Numbered from the stretch's first letter, positions 28,751 to 38,411 are shown. The stretch: 64,000 nucleotides of DNA from Enterococcus hirae ATCC 9790 (GCF_000271405.2 NC_018081.1:2668501-2732500); one strand, 5' to 3'. Notes: generated from the letters alone by a model not told the origin. Numbers and translations are program-made.

Positions 28751-29763
28751 CTACCTTTTTGCTTTCAGTAATTTCCAACTTAAAAATAAAATGATCAGCA
28801 CAAGAAATAGTCCAATTCCGATAATGAGGGATAAATAAGGGATTCCCTTTTCATTTGTCACAGCATCATGATTTAGTTTATTTGCTTTATCAGCTTTAAT
28901 TGTCAAATCAGAGGTCATATGCCAGCGATGAGTGGTTCCTTGCTCTTTTGCATCAATGGTCACTGTATAGTTACCTGCAGCGATTTTGTCTTTGTTCAAA
29001 CCGATCGGAAAATCAAAATTTGTATTGGGTGCGATCGACAAATTCTCCTTTTTCGTTTCATACAGTATCTCATTACTGTCTTTTTTCGTCACTTTAGCAT
29101 CAAATGCCACCTTACTAATGATCGTAGCTGTCGGATTTTGGATATTTGCAAAGATTGTCGTATACGAGTTTTGTAATCCTACGTTGACTTTTTTTAATTT
29201 TAAGTCAGGAGTCACTTTAACCAAACTATTTTGTAATTTAACGCCAATGACATAGGCATATTTATTACGGATCGCCGTTCCTTTTGCTTTTTGGCTAATG
29301 TCATCCTTCTTACTAACGTGAATCCCGCCAAGAACGATCCCCTTAAAAGCAGTTTTTGGCATGGTGATCTGGAATTGAACATCCTCAGCTTTTCCCGCAG
29401 GTAATTCTACTTCTTGTGTTTTGGGTTTTACTAGTTGATTCAACTCGTATTTGGCTGACGGATCTTTTTTAAATTCATTTTTTCCATAATCGATCACACC
29501 ATTGCTATTGGTTGCAGCATTATTCACGTTCACAAGAAAAGCAGCTTTTTCTTTCCCAGTATTCGCTAGATGGATCTTAATTGTTTTTGTTGATTGGGCT
29601 GAAGGTGTAAATCAAAATACGAAAGATTCTTGTCAACTTGGAAATCTGGAATATCCGCGCTAACGCTATATGCTGATTCATTTGAATCAGCATAGACGGA
29701 CATTGGCAACATAGTCACCCATAATCCAAGAACCAAAACAATCAATGCTCGTAGTTTATTCAT
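28751..29763 (-). pseudogene. DUF916/DUF3324 WxL-interacting protein, interrupted by a frameshift
   Basis: The N-terminal part (ATG at 29763 with GAGGAG) encodes a signal peptide and the DUF916 start up to LQPNQQK, then stops. The remainder from about 29580 to 28751 continues in another frame with TIKIHLANTGKEKAAF, the rest of DUF916, DUF3324 and a C-terminal membrane anchor followed by KLLKAKR. One missing base in the five-T run at 29584-29588 (plus strand) joins both into a protein of about 337 residues. The homologue in locus 2 is intact at 331 residues. DUF916/DUF3324 proteins bind WxL proteins and host ligands. Confidence 0.8.
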
Positions 29764-29776
29764 CTTACTCCTCTTT

Positions 29777-30487
29777 CTATTCCGTTGGGCCTGCCGTCAA
29801 TGTCCAGGTAATCGTAGCCGTATATTCTTTTGCTTGTGCCGATCCTGAAGGAACCGCTAACTGCACATTTGCATTGTCTCCTTGTGTTCCATTAAAGACA
29901 TCTACCCAAGTGCCTTCTCCAGCTAAACTATCTGCTGTCATGACCGTTTGTGCTTCTGTATTGGCAAAAACGACATCATTCGTCACTGGCTTTTTACTGA
30001 TATTATCTGAATTAGTAGCTGCTTCACCATTTTTAAATGAAAGAATGGCTCCTTTTAATTCTGAGTTGTCACTAGCTGTAAATTTTGAGGCTGAGGCTGT
30101 CAAAACCCAACCACCTTCTACACCACGCTTATCCGTTACTTGGACATAAGGGGAAGCATTGACTGCATGATATACTTGTCCAGTCGTAGCAATATCTTTG
30201 GTACCAAATGTAATATTCGAAACATAATCGATCGATAATGGACCATTGTCTCCTGTCCCATGGTTATCTGGATCATCTGGATCAATCGGATTATTTGGAT
30301 CAACTGGCGTATCCGGATCGTTAGGATTGACTGGTGTGACCGGATCGGTATTGGTTCCATCAAAAGTGATCTTTGCAGTAGAAGTAGTTGAATCATCAAT
30401 CGTTTCGTCTGCTTTCACCATCGTAGATAATAAGATAGTAGAAAATAATGAGGCCGTTGCTAGCGTATAAAGTACTTGTTTTTTCAT
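29777..30487 (-). CDS. WxL-domain surface protein (locus 1)
   Basis: 236 residues with a signal peptide ending near MVKADE, a Pro/Asp/Asn-rich linker at about residues 48-82 (repeats of NPNDPDTPV type) and a WxL domain with GGWVLTAS and the final YTATITWTLT. The linker likely holds the domain away from the wall. It lies between a second similar WxL gene upstream and the DUF916 protein downstream, the standard WxL operon order. Confidence 0.88.
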   Translation of the reverse strand: MKKQVLYTLATASLFSTILLSTMVKADETIDDSTTSTAKITFDGTNTDPVTPVNPNDPDTPVDPNNPIDPDDPDNHGTGDNGPLSIDYVSNITFGTKDIATTGQVYHAVNASPYVQVTDKRGVEGGWVLTASASKFTASDNSELKGAILSFKNGEAATNSDNISKKPVTNDVVFANTEAQTVMTADSLAGEGTWVDVFNGTQGDNANVQLAVPSGSAQAKEYTATITWTLTAGPTE

Positions 30488-30515
30488 TGTTATTCCATTT
30501 CTCCTTTAATTAAAA

Positions 30516-31175
30516 CTATGCTGGTGCATCAGTTAATGTCCAAACTAAAGTGGCCGTGTAGGCTCCTGCCAAATTCCCTGAAGGAACTTTTAACTTCACT
30601 TGAGACGTTGTCATTTCATCTGCCCAAGTACCCAGACCAGTATCTTTCACTGCTGACATGATATTTTGGGCATCATCATTGACGGTGATTTCATTTGTAG
30701 CAGGCGCAGCGGATTGACTATCTGCGACAGTTTTAGTTTGCCCAACTGGTAGCGTGAGTTCTGCCCCTTTTAATGTTTGATCAGCTGAAGAAAAACCAGA
30801 TTGTGCTGGATCATAGTTTACTTGCAGATTCCAACCAGCCCCTGTTCCTCGTAAATCTGAGATTTGAGCTTCGACCATGTTAGCTGGTGCTGTTGCTTGG
30901 TAAGTCTCTGTCTTCCCAGAAATCATTTGAGTCCCAAAATCAATATTTGAGATATAATCAATACGCAAATCACCTGTGTTACCAGTAGGTTGATTCGATG
31001 ATGGGTTATCATCTGGATCAAGAGGGTCAATCGGCCCTACTGGATGATCAGGATCTTGTTTCGTCAAGCCGATTTTTGCTGTACTTTTTCCACTTAAATC
31101 ATCGGCATGTACGGTTAAAGCCCCCATTAAAAAACTTGTACTGAGTAATACAGTCGTTAAGATTATTTTTTTCAC
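30516..31175 (-). CDS. WxL-domain surface protein (locus 1)
   Basis: 219 residues from the GTG at 31175, which has AAGAAGGAA upstream and overlaps the stop codon of the LPXTG gene (GTGA overlap), so the two are translationally coupled. Signal peptide ends near TVHADD. A short Pro/Asp linker leads to the WxL domain with GAGWNLQVNY and the final YTATLVWTLTDAP. It is clearly paralogous to the next gene in the operon. Confidence 0.88.
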   Translation of the reverse strand: MKKIILTTVLLSTSFLMGALTVHADDLSGKSTAKIGLTKQDPDHPVGPIDPLDPDDNPSSNQPTGNTGDLRIDYISNIDFGTQMISGKTETYQATAPANMVEAQISDLRGTGAGWNLQVNYDPAQSGFSSADQTLKGAELTLPVGQTKTVADSQSAAPATNEITVNDDAQNIMSAVKDTGLGTWADEMTTSQVKLKVPSGNLAGAYTATLVWTLTDAPA

Positions 31176-31483
31176 TGTTGTTCCTTCTTTCTTTTCCTGA
31201 ACAGTTGCCATAGACCTATCACTAAAGTAAGAAAACCCAGCCATTCTAAAAAGAACGAGGATCGGTCATTTGTCTGTGGAAATCGTGTTTTTTCTTCTTT
31301 TTTTGTTACCTGATTTTTTTCAGATGCAGAAAATAGAGTACTTGGGTCTTTCGGAAGCTCCCCTTTAAAGGTGATCCCCACCTGACTTTTTTCACTTGAA
31401 GCAAATACTTCATCATTTAAAACGGATAATTGGACCGATAAAAAAATCAAAACATACAAAACAATCTTTTGAAATGTCTTCAC
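31172..31483 (-). CDS. Small sortase-anchored protein of the WxL operon
   Basis: 103 residues: N-terminal signal peptide ending near DEVFASS, a short ectodomain, a sorting signal FPQTND (a variant of LPXTG), a hydrophobic stretch and a basic tail RKRKKEQQ. Small LPXTG-like proteins commonly open WxL operons. It is the first gene of locus 1. Confidence 0.82.
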   Translation of the reverse strand: MKTFQKIVLYVLIFLSVQLSVLNDEVFASSEKSQVGITFKGELPKDPSTLFSASEKNQVTKKEEKTRFPQTNDRSSFFLEWLGFLTLVIGLWQLFRKRKKEQQ

Positions 31484-31748
31484 ATGTATTTTGCATCTCC
31501 CCTTTTTAAATAGTTATTAAATGTCAGATAGGATCGATTTTTCGTTCATGACTAGTTAGAACACTCAAAAACAAAAAATAGGTCTATATCTTTTCAAACC
31601 AGAATCATACACGCTTCCTCTTTTCCCAGCAACGTAATAAATGTATGCCATACAATTTTCAATGAGAGTTTTTTGAGGTTTTTGAATTTTTTTTTAACTA
31701 GTTAAACTAAACTAGCTGAGACTAGGTCATTCATGAAACAAAATAAGC
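31484..31748. other. Intergenic region upstream of WxL locus 1
   Basis: No gene seen. It contains a TTAACTAGTTAA palindrome near 31694-31705 with a second AACTAG/CTAGCT arrangement beside it, a plausible operator for the operon transcribed leftward. Confidence 0.4.
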
Positions 31749-31790
31749 CGAAGAGCCCCAAAGTTAAACTACTTTTGGCTCTTCGACTTT
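31749..31790 (-). terminator. Terminator of the tagatose operon
   Basis: CGAAGAGCC at 31749-31757 pairs with GGCTCTTCG at 31777-31785; the minus-strand tail is TTCGGCTTATTTTG. Confidence 0.75.
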
Positions 31791-31842
31791 CTTCTCAAAT
31801 ATAGATACTTTTCTTTCAGTATAAAAATTATGAAATGAAGAT

Positions 31843-32820
31843 TTATTGAATTTTATTGAATATGGAAGAAGCAGTTTGCTCTAATACGTTGTTTAACGAA
31901 TGTAACTTTTCTTTTCCAATGGTTTGAAACCAATCTACTGCAGCTTCGTTGCCTTCTTTCACAAATGGTGACACTCCTTCTGCCCAAGTAGCTCGTCCAC
32001 ATAATACTCCATTGAAATCAGAACCTGCTTCATGAGCAAATCGTAATGTTTGCTGAAATAATTCTGTGCTAACTCCTGCACTCAAAAAGATAAACGGACG
32101 TTCAGTTGCAGCGCTTTGTGCTAGAAAGAATGTTTTAGCTTCTTCTCTTGAATACACAGCTTCTTTCCCAAAGCCTTCGACAAAGTTCATATTGACAGGA
32201 ACTTCTACTTTTAATACATCTACATGATATCGCTCTTTTGAAAATTCCTGCATCGCTTCAATTACTTTTCGCGGTTTTATTTTTGCATATTCTTTTGTCG
32301 TTGTATCAGAGTGAATTGCATCGTACGAAATGATTTCTAAAAAAAATGGTAGTTCTTCTGCAAGACATTCTGAGCCGATTCTTTCGATATAGGCTTTCTT
32401 TTGTTCATTGATTTCTTCGTTTTCATCCACATCGTAATACAATAAAAATTTGCAGGCATCTGCCCCCACCTCTTTTAATCTTTTTACAGACCAAGTATTC
32501 AAACTATCTGGTAACCGTCCTGGCAGCGAACTATCATAACCGGTTTTTTCATAAGCTAATAATAGTCCTGTATTATGGGCACGATCTTTCGCTGCTGGTA
32601 ATCCATACTCCGGATCTAACAAAATAGCTGAGGCATAAGGTGTTAATTCCTTTGAAACGATTTCTTTAAAACCAACTATATCGCGATCGTTTGTTTCTCT
32701 GTATTGACCAATTAGTTTCTTCAATGCGCCCCGTTGATCAATTGCTAAGGCACCGATCCTTCCATTTTCATCAACTATATTTTTTAAATGGTTTCGTTTC
32801 CCTTGACTGATCTTTTTCAT
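31843..32820 (-). CDS. lacD: Tagatose 1,6-bisphosphate aldolase
   Basis: 325 residues of the class I LacD family: AIDQRGALKK near the N-terminus, LLDPEYG, and the Schiff-base lysine in the VLKVEVPVN strand, ending with GVLCGRATW. It splits tagatose 1,6-bisphosphate (and also fructose 1,6-bisphosphate and related isomers) to triose phosphates. Ribosome site GAGGT lies in the end of the preceding IIA gene, which it follows without a gap. It is the last gene of the operon, and its presence is the main reason to prefer tagatose over fructose as substrate. Confidence 0.92.
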   Translation of the reverse strand: MKKISQGKRNHLKNIVDENGRIGALAIDQRGALKKLIGQYRETNDRDIVGFKEIVSKELTPYASAILLDPEYGLPAAKDRAHNTGLLLAYEKTGYDSSLPGRLPDSLNTWSVKRLKEVGADACKFLLYYDVDENEEINEQKKAYIERIGSECLAEELPFFLEIISYDAIHSDTTTKEYAKIKPRKVIEAMQEFSKERYHVDVLKVEVPVNMNFVEGFGKEAVYSREEAKTFFLAQSAATERPFIFLSAGVSTELFQQTLRFAHEAGSDFNGVLCGRATWAEGVSPFVKEGNEAAVDWFQTIGKEKLHSLNNVLEQTASSIFNKIQ

Positions 32821-33279
32821 TTAAGCTACCTCGTCTATCTGATTATTTAGTAATTTGGCTATTTCATCTGCTGAACTGGCTTCTTTTAAACTAGCTCTTA
32901 TATCATCACGCATCAATAAACGTGCCACTGTTGACAATAACTTTAAATGCGCGTCATCAGCTTGTGTATCGGGAACAAACAAAGCAATAATAAATTGGAT
33001 TGGCTGACCATCCAAACTTTGCCACACTACTTTTTCTTTTAGTTTTAAAATAATCGCTGCCGGGTGATGAATCGCTGAAGCTTTCGCATGAGGAATCGCA
33101 AAACCGTCCATCATTCCAGTAGTACCTTCATTTTCTCTTTCAATTAACTTTTCCAATACTTCTTTTTGATTGTCTGCAATAGTCAAATCAACGGTTTTCT
33201 TAGCTAAAAACTCAAAAATATCATTTTGAGTTTGACCTATTTGATTCAAAAATATATTTTGCTCTTGGATAAAGCCCAT
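32821..33279 (-). CDS. PTS fructose-family EIIA component
   Basis: 152 residues of the EIIA-Fru/Ntr fold. The phosphoryl-accepting histidine is in GFAIPHAKAS. It passes phosphate from HPr to the EIIB domain of the upstream gene. AGGAG precedes the ATG at 33279, 11 bases after the EIIBC gene. Transport specificity follows that of the operon, likely tagatose. Confidence 0.9.
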   Translation of the reverse strand: MGFIQEQNIFLNQIGQTQNDIFEFLAKKTVDLTIADNQKEVLEKLIERENEGTTGMMDGFAIPHAKASAIHHPAAIILKLKEKVVWQSLDGQPIQFIIALFVPDTQADDAHLKLLSTVARLLMRDDIRASLKEASSADEIAKLLNNQIDEVA

Positions 33280-33290
33280 TTTATTATCTC

Positions 33291-34715
33291 CTAGTCTATT
33301 GATTTAACCATGATTTTATTTTTCATAGTTACAGTTCTTTTTTGCAAAAATCCTAATAAAAAGCCGCCAATTAAAGAGCCAATTAAAATAGCGATCAGCC
33401 ATTTCACCCCATGTGTAACAACAGGTAATACTAAAAATCCACCATGAGGAGCAGGGACTTGTACCCCGAAAATATAGGTTAAAACTGCAGCAATCGAGGA
33501 TCCAAACATCATGATTGGCAAAACCTTCAATGGGTCTTTGGCAGCAAAAGGAATAGCGCCTTCGGTAATATGTGTCGAACCTAGAATAAAGTTCACTAAA
33601 CCAGCGTTTCGATCATTTGTCGCAAAATATTTACCAAAAAACAATGTCGCAAAACCGGTAATTAACGGTGGGGCAATACAAGCAGCAGAAACTCCTGCCA
33701 TAAAGGTTGTATTTCCTTGCGCTAGCAAAGCGGTCCCAGTGACATACGCCGCTTTGTTGATTGGTCCGCCCATATCAAATGCACACATACATCCCACAAT
33801 GATTCCTAAAACAAGTGGACTAGAATGTTGAAAACTAGCTAACCAATTCATCATTCCTTCATTGATCATTTTCATTGGTTCTGCTAAAAGGGCCATAATT
33901 GTCCCAATCGTTGCTACACCAATCACGGGATAAAGAAAAATTGCTTTCAATCCATCTAATGACTTTGGCAAGTTTTTTAATAGTTTTTGCAAAAGTAGAA
34001 TAAAGTAACCTGCTAAAAAGCCTGATAAAATCCCCCCTAAAAAGCCTGTTCCTCCTGCATTTGCTACCAAGCCACCTACTAAACCGACTACTAAACCTGG
34101 TCGTTTGGCAATTCCTTCTGCAATATAAGCTGATAAGATAGGAACCATCATCCCCATCGCTGCATCTCCGACACTTTTCAGCATTGCAGCAGTTGCATTG
34201 TATTGGGCATTTGTCGGATCAAAGGAATAAATGCCCCACACAGCAAAAGAGATAGCAATTAAAACACCACCGGCTACAACAAATGGCAGCATATGTGAAA
34301 CACCATTCATTAAATTCTTATAGACACTGTGTCCCAGTGAATTAGCGGAACGCTGGTCCACATCTTCAATCGTATCGGCTACTTGATCTTTTGTTACAAT
34401 TGAGCCTTTACCAGCTAGCGCCTCTTCAATCAAACGATCTGCTTCTTTAATCCCCACACTAACAGAAACATCAATGATTCGTTTCCCCGCAAATCGTTCT
34501 GGCTGAACATCTTTATCTGCTGCAACAATTACCGCATCAGCTTCTTGAATCTCTTCATGTGACAGTTCATTCTCTACTCCTATTTGTCCGTGCGTTTCAA
34601 CCTTGATCGTAATACCTTTTCGTTTGGCTGCTTGTTCTAATGCTTCTTGTGCCATATACGTATGGGCAATTCCTGTTGGGCAACCAGTGGCTGCAATCAG
34701 TTGATACTTCGTCAT
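33291..34715 (-). CDS. PTS fructose-family EIIBC permease
   Basis: 474 residues: N-terminal IIB domain (about 1-100) with the phosphocysteine in ATGCPTGIAHTYMA, then a IIC domain with about nine membrane segments including GGPINKAAY and the GSTHITEGAIPFA motif of the fructose family. It imports and phosphorylates a ketose at C1. Its ATG overlaps the stop of the kinase gene (ATGA). Tagatose-1-phosphate is the probable product, by analogy with the Klebsiella tagatose system. Confidence 0.9.
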   Translation of the reverse strand: MTKYQLIAATGCPTGIAHTYMAQEALEQAAKRKGITIKVETHGQIGVENELSHEEIQEADAVIVAADKDVQPERFAGKRIIDVSVSVGIKEADRLIEEALAGKGSIVTKDQVADTIEDVDQRSANSLGHSVYKNLMNGVSHMLPFVVAGGVLIAISFAVWGIYSFDPTNAQYNATAAMLKSVGDAAMGMMVPILSAYIAEGIAKRPGLVVGLVGGLVANAGGTGFLGGILSGFLAGYFILLLQKLLKNLPKSLDGLKAIFLYPVIGVATIGTIMALLAEPMKMINEGMMNWLASFQHSSPLVLGIIVGCMCAFDMGGPINKAAYVTGTALLAQGNTTFMAGVSAACIAPPLITGFATLFFGKYFATNDRNAGLVNFILGSTHITEGAIPFAAKDPLKVLPIMMFGSSIAAVLTYIFGVQVPAPHGGFLVLPVVTHGVKWLIAILIGSLIGGFLLGFLQKRTVTMKNKIMVKSID

Positions 34716-35650
34716 ACTTTCTCCCCCTCTTCTTGAATCACATTGATTTGTGTCATTAATTCCTCAACATCCGAAAAATCGGTTAACCCTTTACGAAAAG
34801 CCGTAGAACTCCCAGCTGCGAGCCCTTCTTTCAATGACTCTTGAATTGTTTTTTGTTTCAACCACCCAGCTAAAAATGCCCCCAGTAAACTGTCACCCGC
34901 ACATGCGGTATTCACTACTATTCCTTTTGGCGAATTACCGAATAATACTTGTTCTTTATTCAGAAATAAAGCGCCTTCACTGCCGAGTGAAATTAACACA
35001 TTTTGAGCTCCTTGTTTTAACAACTCTTTTCCATAAAAAATATACGCTTCTTTGGTATTCCTCTCTGTCTGGAACCATATTCGCAATTCTTCTTCGTTTG
35101 GCTTTAACAAAAACGGTTGGTATGGTAAACAATCCAATATTTCGTAGTAGCTGCTGTCAATGATCAAAAAGACTTTATTCTTTTGACAAATGCGACTGAT
35201 TTCGACTAAAACTGCTGGAGAAACACCTTGAGGCAAGCTTCCTGAAACACAAAGATAATCGCCCATTTTAAGATTCTCAATTTTCTTTAAAAATTGCATC
35301 ACTTGGTTTTTAGTTAATTCTGGGCCTTTATTTACCAGTTTGTATTCTGCTTTTTCTTTTTTTACCTGAGTAAATACATTGATCCTAGTCATCCCAGGAA
35401 CTTCTAAAAAGTCCGTTTTAATGCTTCTTTCTTTTAAAAAATCTTCGATATATTGTCCAGTAAAACCTGCTTTAATCCCCATTGCTGTACTTTCGATACC
35501 TAACATTTTTAAAATCATCGACACATTGACACCTTTACCATTCGCTTGAATATCATCTTGATTTGTACGATTTACAACAAAAGGATTTAATTGATCCGTT
35601 TCAATAAATAAATCAATTGCTAGATTTAGCGTACATGTATAAACGGCCAA
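34712..35650 (-). CDS. PfkB-family 1-phosphofructokinase / tagatose phosphate kinase
   Basis: 312 residues of the LacC/FruK group: N-terminal NLAIDLFIET, the GKGVNVS substrate loop and the C-terminal NTACAGDSLLGAF, an anion-hole motif with the catalytic Asp. It phosphorylates a ketose monophosphate to a 1,6-bisphosphate, which LacD then cleaves. TTG start at 35650 with GGGAGGGAG upstream. First gene of the leftward operon, with a catabolite-repression site and a divergent RpiR regulator upstream. Confidence 0.9.
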   Translation of the reverse strand: MAVYTCTLNLAIDLFIETDQLNPFVVNRTNQDDIQANGKGVNVSMILKMLGIESTAMGIKAGFTGQYIEDFLKERSIKTDFLEVPGMTRINVFTQVKKEKAEYKLVNKGPELTKNQVMQFLKKIENLKMGDYLCVSGSLPQGVSPAVLVEISRICQKNKVFLIIDSSYYEILDCLPYQPFLLKPNEEELRIWFQTERNTKEAYIFYGKELLKQGAQNVLISLGSEGALFLNKEQVLFGNSPKGIVVNTACAGDSLLGAFLAGWLKQKTIQESLKEGLAAGSSTAFRKGLTDFSDVEELMTQINVIQEEGEKV

Positions 35651-35692
35651 TTGACTCCCTCCCTTCTTTCCTTTATTATGAAGCAGAGCCTA

Positions 35693-35707
35693 TTGTAAAT
35701 GTTTTCA
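35693..35707. promoter_or_regulatory. Candidate cre (CcpA) site upstream of the tagatose operon
   Basis: TTGTAAATGTTTTCA matches the cre consensus WTGNAARCGNWWWCA at all but one position. It is about 45 bases upstream of the first gene and between the divergent operon and regulator. Confidence 0.6.
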
Positions 35708-35826
35708 TAATCACTCATATTCAATGAAAAGTTTTACAAACAACAAAAAACAAATATTTTTATTCTTTTTTACAGAAGAAGTGCCGCAATTTCTTTCTAT
35801 TCTATACATCAAGCGGGGGATCATAC

Positions 35827-36573
35827 ATGGAAAACAAGCTAAGTGAGTCTGAACAATTTTTGTGGCGTTTTATTGAGGCACATATTTTAGATATTCCTGA
35901 TTATTCGATCATCAAACTGAGTGAATTAGCTAATGTGTCAACGGCAACCATCGTTCGAACTATGAAAAAGAAAGGTTATGAAGGTTTTACTTCTTTCAAA
36001 CACCATTTAAAAGAAAAGGGAAATCAAACGATCAACTTTTCTACTTTAGAAAAAGTGGATCGAGGGATTCGGAAAGCTATTTTAAAAAATGAAGAAGAAG
36101 TAACTCGTACGATCAATATGATTGAAATCGGCAACATTGAGGATGCCATCCAAAAAATCAAAGTTGCACGTCGGATCATTATTTTTGCTCGTGGCTTTTC
36201 AGAATTAATCGCCCAAGAAATGATGGTTAAATTTCAACTTGCAGGCAAATACTGTGAGCTTCACACTGATCCTGAAATCATCAAAAATATCAGTAAAACG
36301 TTACATAAAGAAGACATTGCTATTTTTGTTTCTTTAAATGGCGAAACAAGCGAATTAGTAGTTGCTGCTCAAAATTGTTATAACGCAGAGATTGGGACGG
36401 TACTCTTAACCGCGAATCAATACTCTAGTATGATGCAATTTATTGAAATCGCTTTCGTTGGGTTTAAATCAGAGGGTTCATTTTTTCCTGATTACGAGGT
36501 AAGATCCAGACTCCCATTGTCGATATTAGCGCGTATATTATTAGATGCATACGCATTGAGAACAAGCGAGTAA
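35827..36573 (+). CDS. RpiR/MurR-family transcriptional regulator
   Basis: 248 residues: an N-terminal helix-turn-helix at about 20-60 (IIKLSELANVSTATIVRTMKK) and a C-terminal SIS sugar-phosphate-binding domain with IIIFARGFSELIAQE and FVSLNGETSE. Such regulators sense sugar phosphates. It is divergent from the tagatose operon and so is the probable local regulator. ATG at 35827 has GGGGGA upstream. Confidence 0.88.
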   Translation: MENKLSESEQFLWRFIEAHILDIPDYSIIKLSELANVSTATIVRTMKKKGYEGFTSFKHHLKEKGNQTINFSTLEKVDRGIRKAILKNEEEVTRTINMIEIGNIEDAIQKIKVARRIIIFARGFSELIAQEMMVKFQLAGKYCELHTDPEIIKNISKTLHKEDIAIFVSLNGETSELVVAAQNCYNAEIGTVLLTANQYSSMMQFIEIAFVGFKSEGSFFPDYEVRSRLPLSILARILLDAYALRTSE

Positions 36574-36634
36574 AAGAGAACATGGATCGTTTACTTTCAT
36601 ACTCTATGAACTTATTTTTTTGAATAAAACAAAC

Positions 36635-36681
36635 GAAAGACAGTGGAGTGATCATCAATGAATGATCCTCCTCTGTCTTTC
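36635..36681 (+). terminator. Terminator after the RpiR regulator
   Basis: GAAAGACAG at 36635-36643 pairs with CTGTCTTTC at 36673-36681, with an inner GATCAT/ATGATC stem. The tail is weakly T-rich. Confidence 0.65.
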
Positions 36682-36767
36682 TCGGTTACTTTAACCAGCT
36701 ATTTATATGATTCACTTATACTTTTTTGAAAAATTATAAAAGCAAAAAAAACGATTCTTTTAGATAG

Positions 36768-37616
36768 CTATTGATTCTTCTTTGAAGAACAGTTTTTTGC
36801 TGAGAGTTGCTTTTCTGCTGCCCAGTGATTGATGGGACCATACTTGTGACCGACAATGATTTCTTCACCAATTGCAATATTGACATAGTCTTTTGCCGTT
36901 CGGATTGCTTCTTCTACTGTTTTTCCTTTCGCTAATTCTGCAGCAATGCAAGCCGACAATGTGTCTCCTGTACCGTTGATTCGATCTGTCGGATAAAAGA
37001 CTGCACTTAACCAAAATGATCGTCCAGATTCCAGCAACACATAATCTCTTACTTCTTCTTGATTACTTTCTTTCGTATGAAATCCTTTGATCATCACATT
37101 TTTGGCACCCATTGCCTGTAAGTCAACAGCGGCCTGAACATAATCTTCATCTGTCGTTAAGGTTCTTCCAGTTAATTTCTCTGCTTCATAGAAATTCGGC
37201 GTCAAGACAGTCGCTAACGGTACTAGTTTTTCTTTCAGACTACTTAAAGCAGCCTCTTCTAATAATAGATTTCCATGCTTCGTCACGATTACCGGGTCGA
37301 CCACTAAAGGACCGAAGTTATACTGTTGATAATTTTTAACTACTGTTTCAATCAATTCTGCATCAGCTAACATACCTGTTTTAGCCGCTCTTATTTGGTA
37401 GTCTTCAGCGATCAAAGAAAATTCTTTATCAATGAACGCACTTGGTAAGGTCACACTTGCTCCGATCCCATAAGAATTTCCTGCCACACAAGCCGTCATA
37501 ACTGATACACCATAGACGCCACGGGTAAAGAAAGTATGCATATCTGCTTGCATTCCTGCACTTCCATCACTGTCTGATCCCGCGATCGTCATGACTTGTA
37601 CATATTGGTCGTTCAT
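36768..37616 (-). CDS. Pyridoxal/hydroxymethylpyrimidine kinase (PdxK/ThiD family)
   Basis: 282 residues from the ATG at 37616, nine bases after AAGGGA. The fold is ThiD-like: TIAGSDSDGSAGMQADMHT at the start, VVDPVIVTKHGN and NGTGDTLSACIAAEL. Unlike the thiamine-operon ThiD of this window, which has GTGC, the active-site loop here has GTGD with an aspartate, as in other ribokinase-fold kinases. The location away from thiamine genes and this residue favour a pyridoxal/pyridoxine kinase for vitamin B6 salvage, but HMP kinase activity is not excluded. Confidence 0.78.
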   Translation of the reverse strand: MNDQYVQVMTIAGSDSDGSAGMQADMHTFFTRGVYGVSVMTACVAGNSYGIGASVTLPSAFIDKEFSLIAEDYQIRAAKTGMLADAELIETVVKNYQQYNFGPLVVDPVIVTKHGNLLLEEAALSSLKEKLVPLATVLTPNFYEAEKLTGRTLTTDEDYVQAAVDLQAMGAKNVMIKGFHTKESNQEEVRDYVLLESGRSFWLSAVFYPTDRINGTGDTLSACIAAELAKGKTVEEAIRTAKDYVNIAIGEEIIVGHKYGPINHWAAEKQLSAKNCSSKKNQ

Positions 37617-37781
37617 ACGCTTCATTCCCTTTTTTATTTTTCCAACTCATTCCCTATTCTACACAACTATACCACTTCTTACTTTAAGGAATCAAATCGT
37701 ATATAAATAGGCATTTCCATCCACTAATCATTTGCTGATTAGTAAAAAAGGGAAAGCAAAAAGAAAAAGCATGACAAAAAA

Positions 37782-37825
37782 CCGAAGAATACTGACATAA
37801 AAGAGATGATGCTCAGCTTCTTCGG
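37782..37825 (-). terminator. Terminator after the UspA gene
   Basis: CCGAAGAA pairs with TTCTTCGG; on the minus strand it is followed by TTTTTTG. Confidence 0.8.
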
Positions 37826-37895
37826 CTTACTTTTTTATTTGCTTCTTCAGTGTACTGCTCAGTTCTAGCATCCTCTCACTAACTAGCGAGTGACG

Positions 37896-38336
37896 TTATT
37901 TTACTACCAACACATTGCACGGTGCATGTGTGACTACATAAGAAGTAGTTGACCCAACTAAGACACGTTCCACGGCATTCAATCCTGTAGCCCCCATAAC
38001 AATCAAATCAATTTTTTCCTTTGATTCATTGAAATTTGCAATCAATGTTTTCGGATATCCATACAAAATATACGTCTCGATATCAGTTAGTCCCTTTTCA
38101 ATTGCTAAGTTGCGATGCTCTTTCATTTGGTTTTCTGCAACTTCATCTAATTCCTCTTGTAAGTTCGTTGTAACAAATGCAAAATCACCGAAATAGTTAC
38201 CCGTTACTTCGTTTACGTACAAAATGTGTAGCTTTGCCTGATTTCTTTTTGCAATTGTAACTGCTTCAGAAAAGGCTTTTTCTGCTTTTTCTGATCCATC
38301 AATTGCTACTAATATATTTTTATAGGTGTCTGCCAT
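37896..38336 (-). CDS. Universal stress protein, UspA family
   Basis: 146 residues. ILVAIDGSEKAEKAF at the start and GATGLNAVERVLVGSTTSYV near the end form the ATP-binding signature G-2x-G-9x-G-S/T of ATP-binding Usp proteins. Cytoplasmic; family members respond to stress, with no defined reaction. ATG follows GGAGGCGG. It appears monocistronic. Confidence 0.9.
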   Translation of the reverse strand: MADTYKNILVAIDGSEKAEKAFSEAVTIAKRNQAKLHILYVNEVTGNYFGDFAFVTTNLQEELDEVAENQMKEHRNLAIEKGLTDIETYILYGYPKTLIANFNESKEKIDLIVMGATGLNAVERVLVGSTTSYVVTHAPCNVLVVK

Positions 38337-38411
38337 TGAAACCGCCTCCTTTACAATCAGTGTAGCACGATTATTTTAAGGGAACAACTAATTTACTAGC
38401 ACTGACCAAAC

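Noticed and set aside
31172..31244. N-terminal extension of the second WxL protein
   Set aside because: It overlaps the end of the LPXTG gene; the GTG at 31175 with AAGAAGGAA begins a normal signal peptide.
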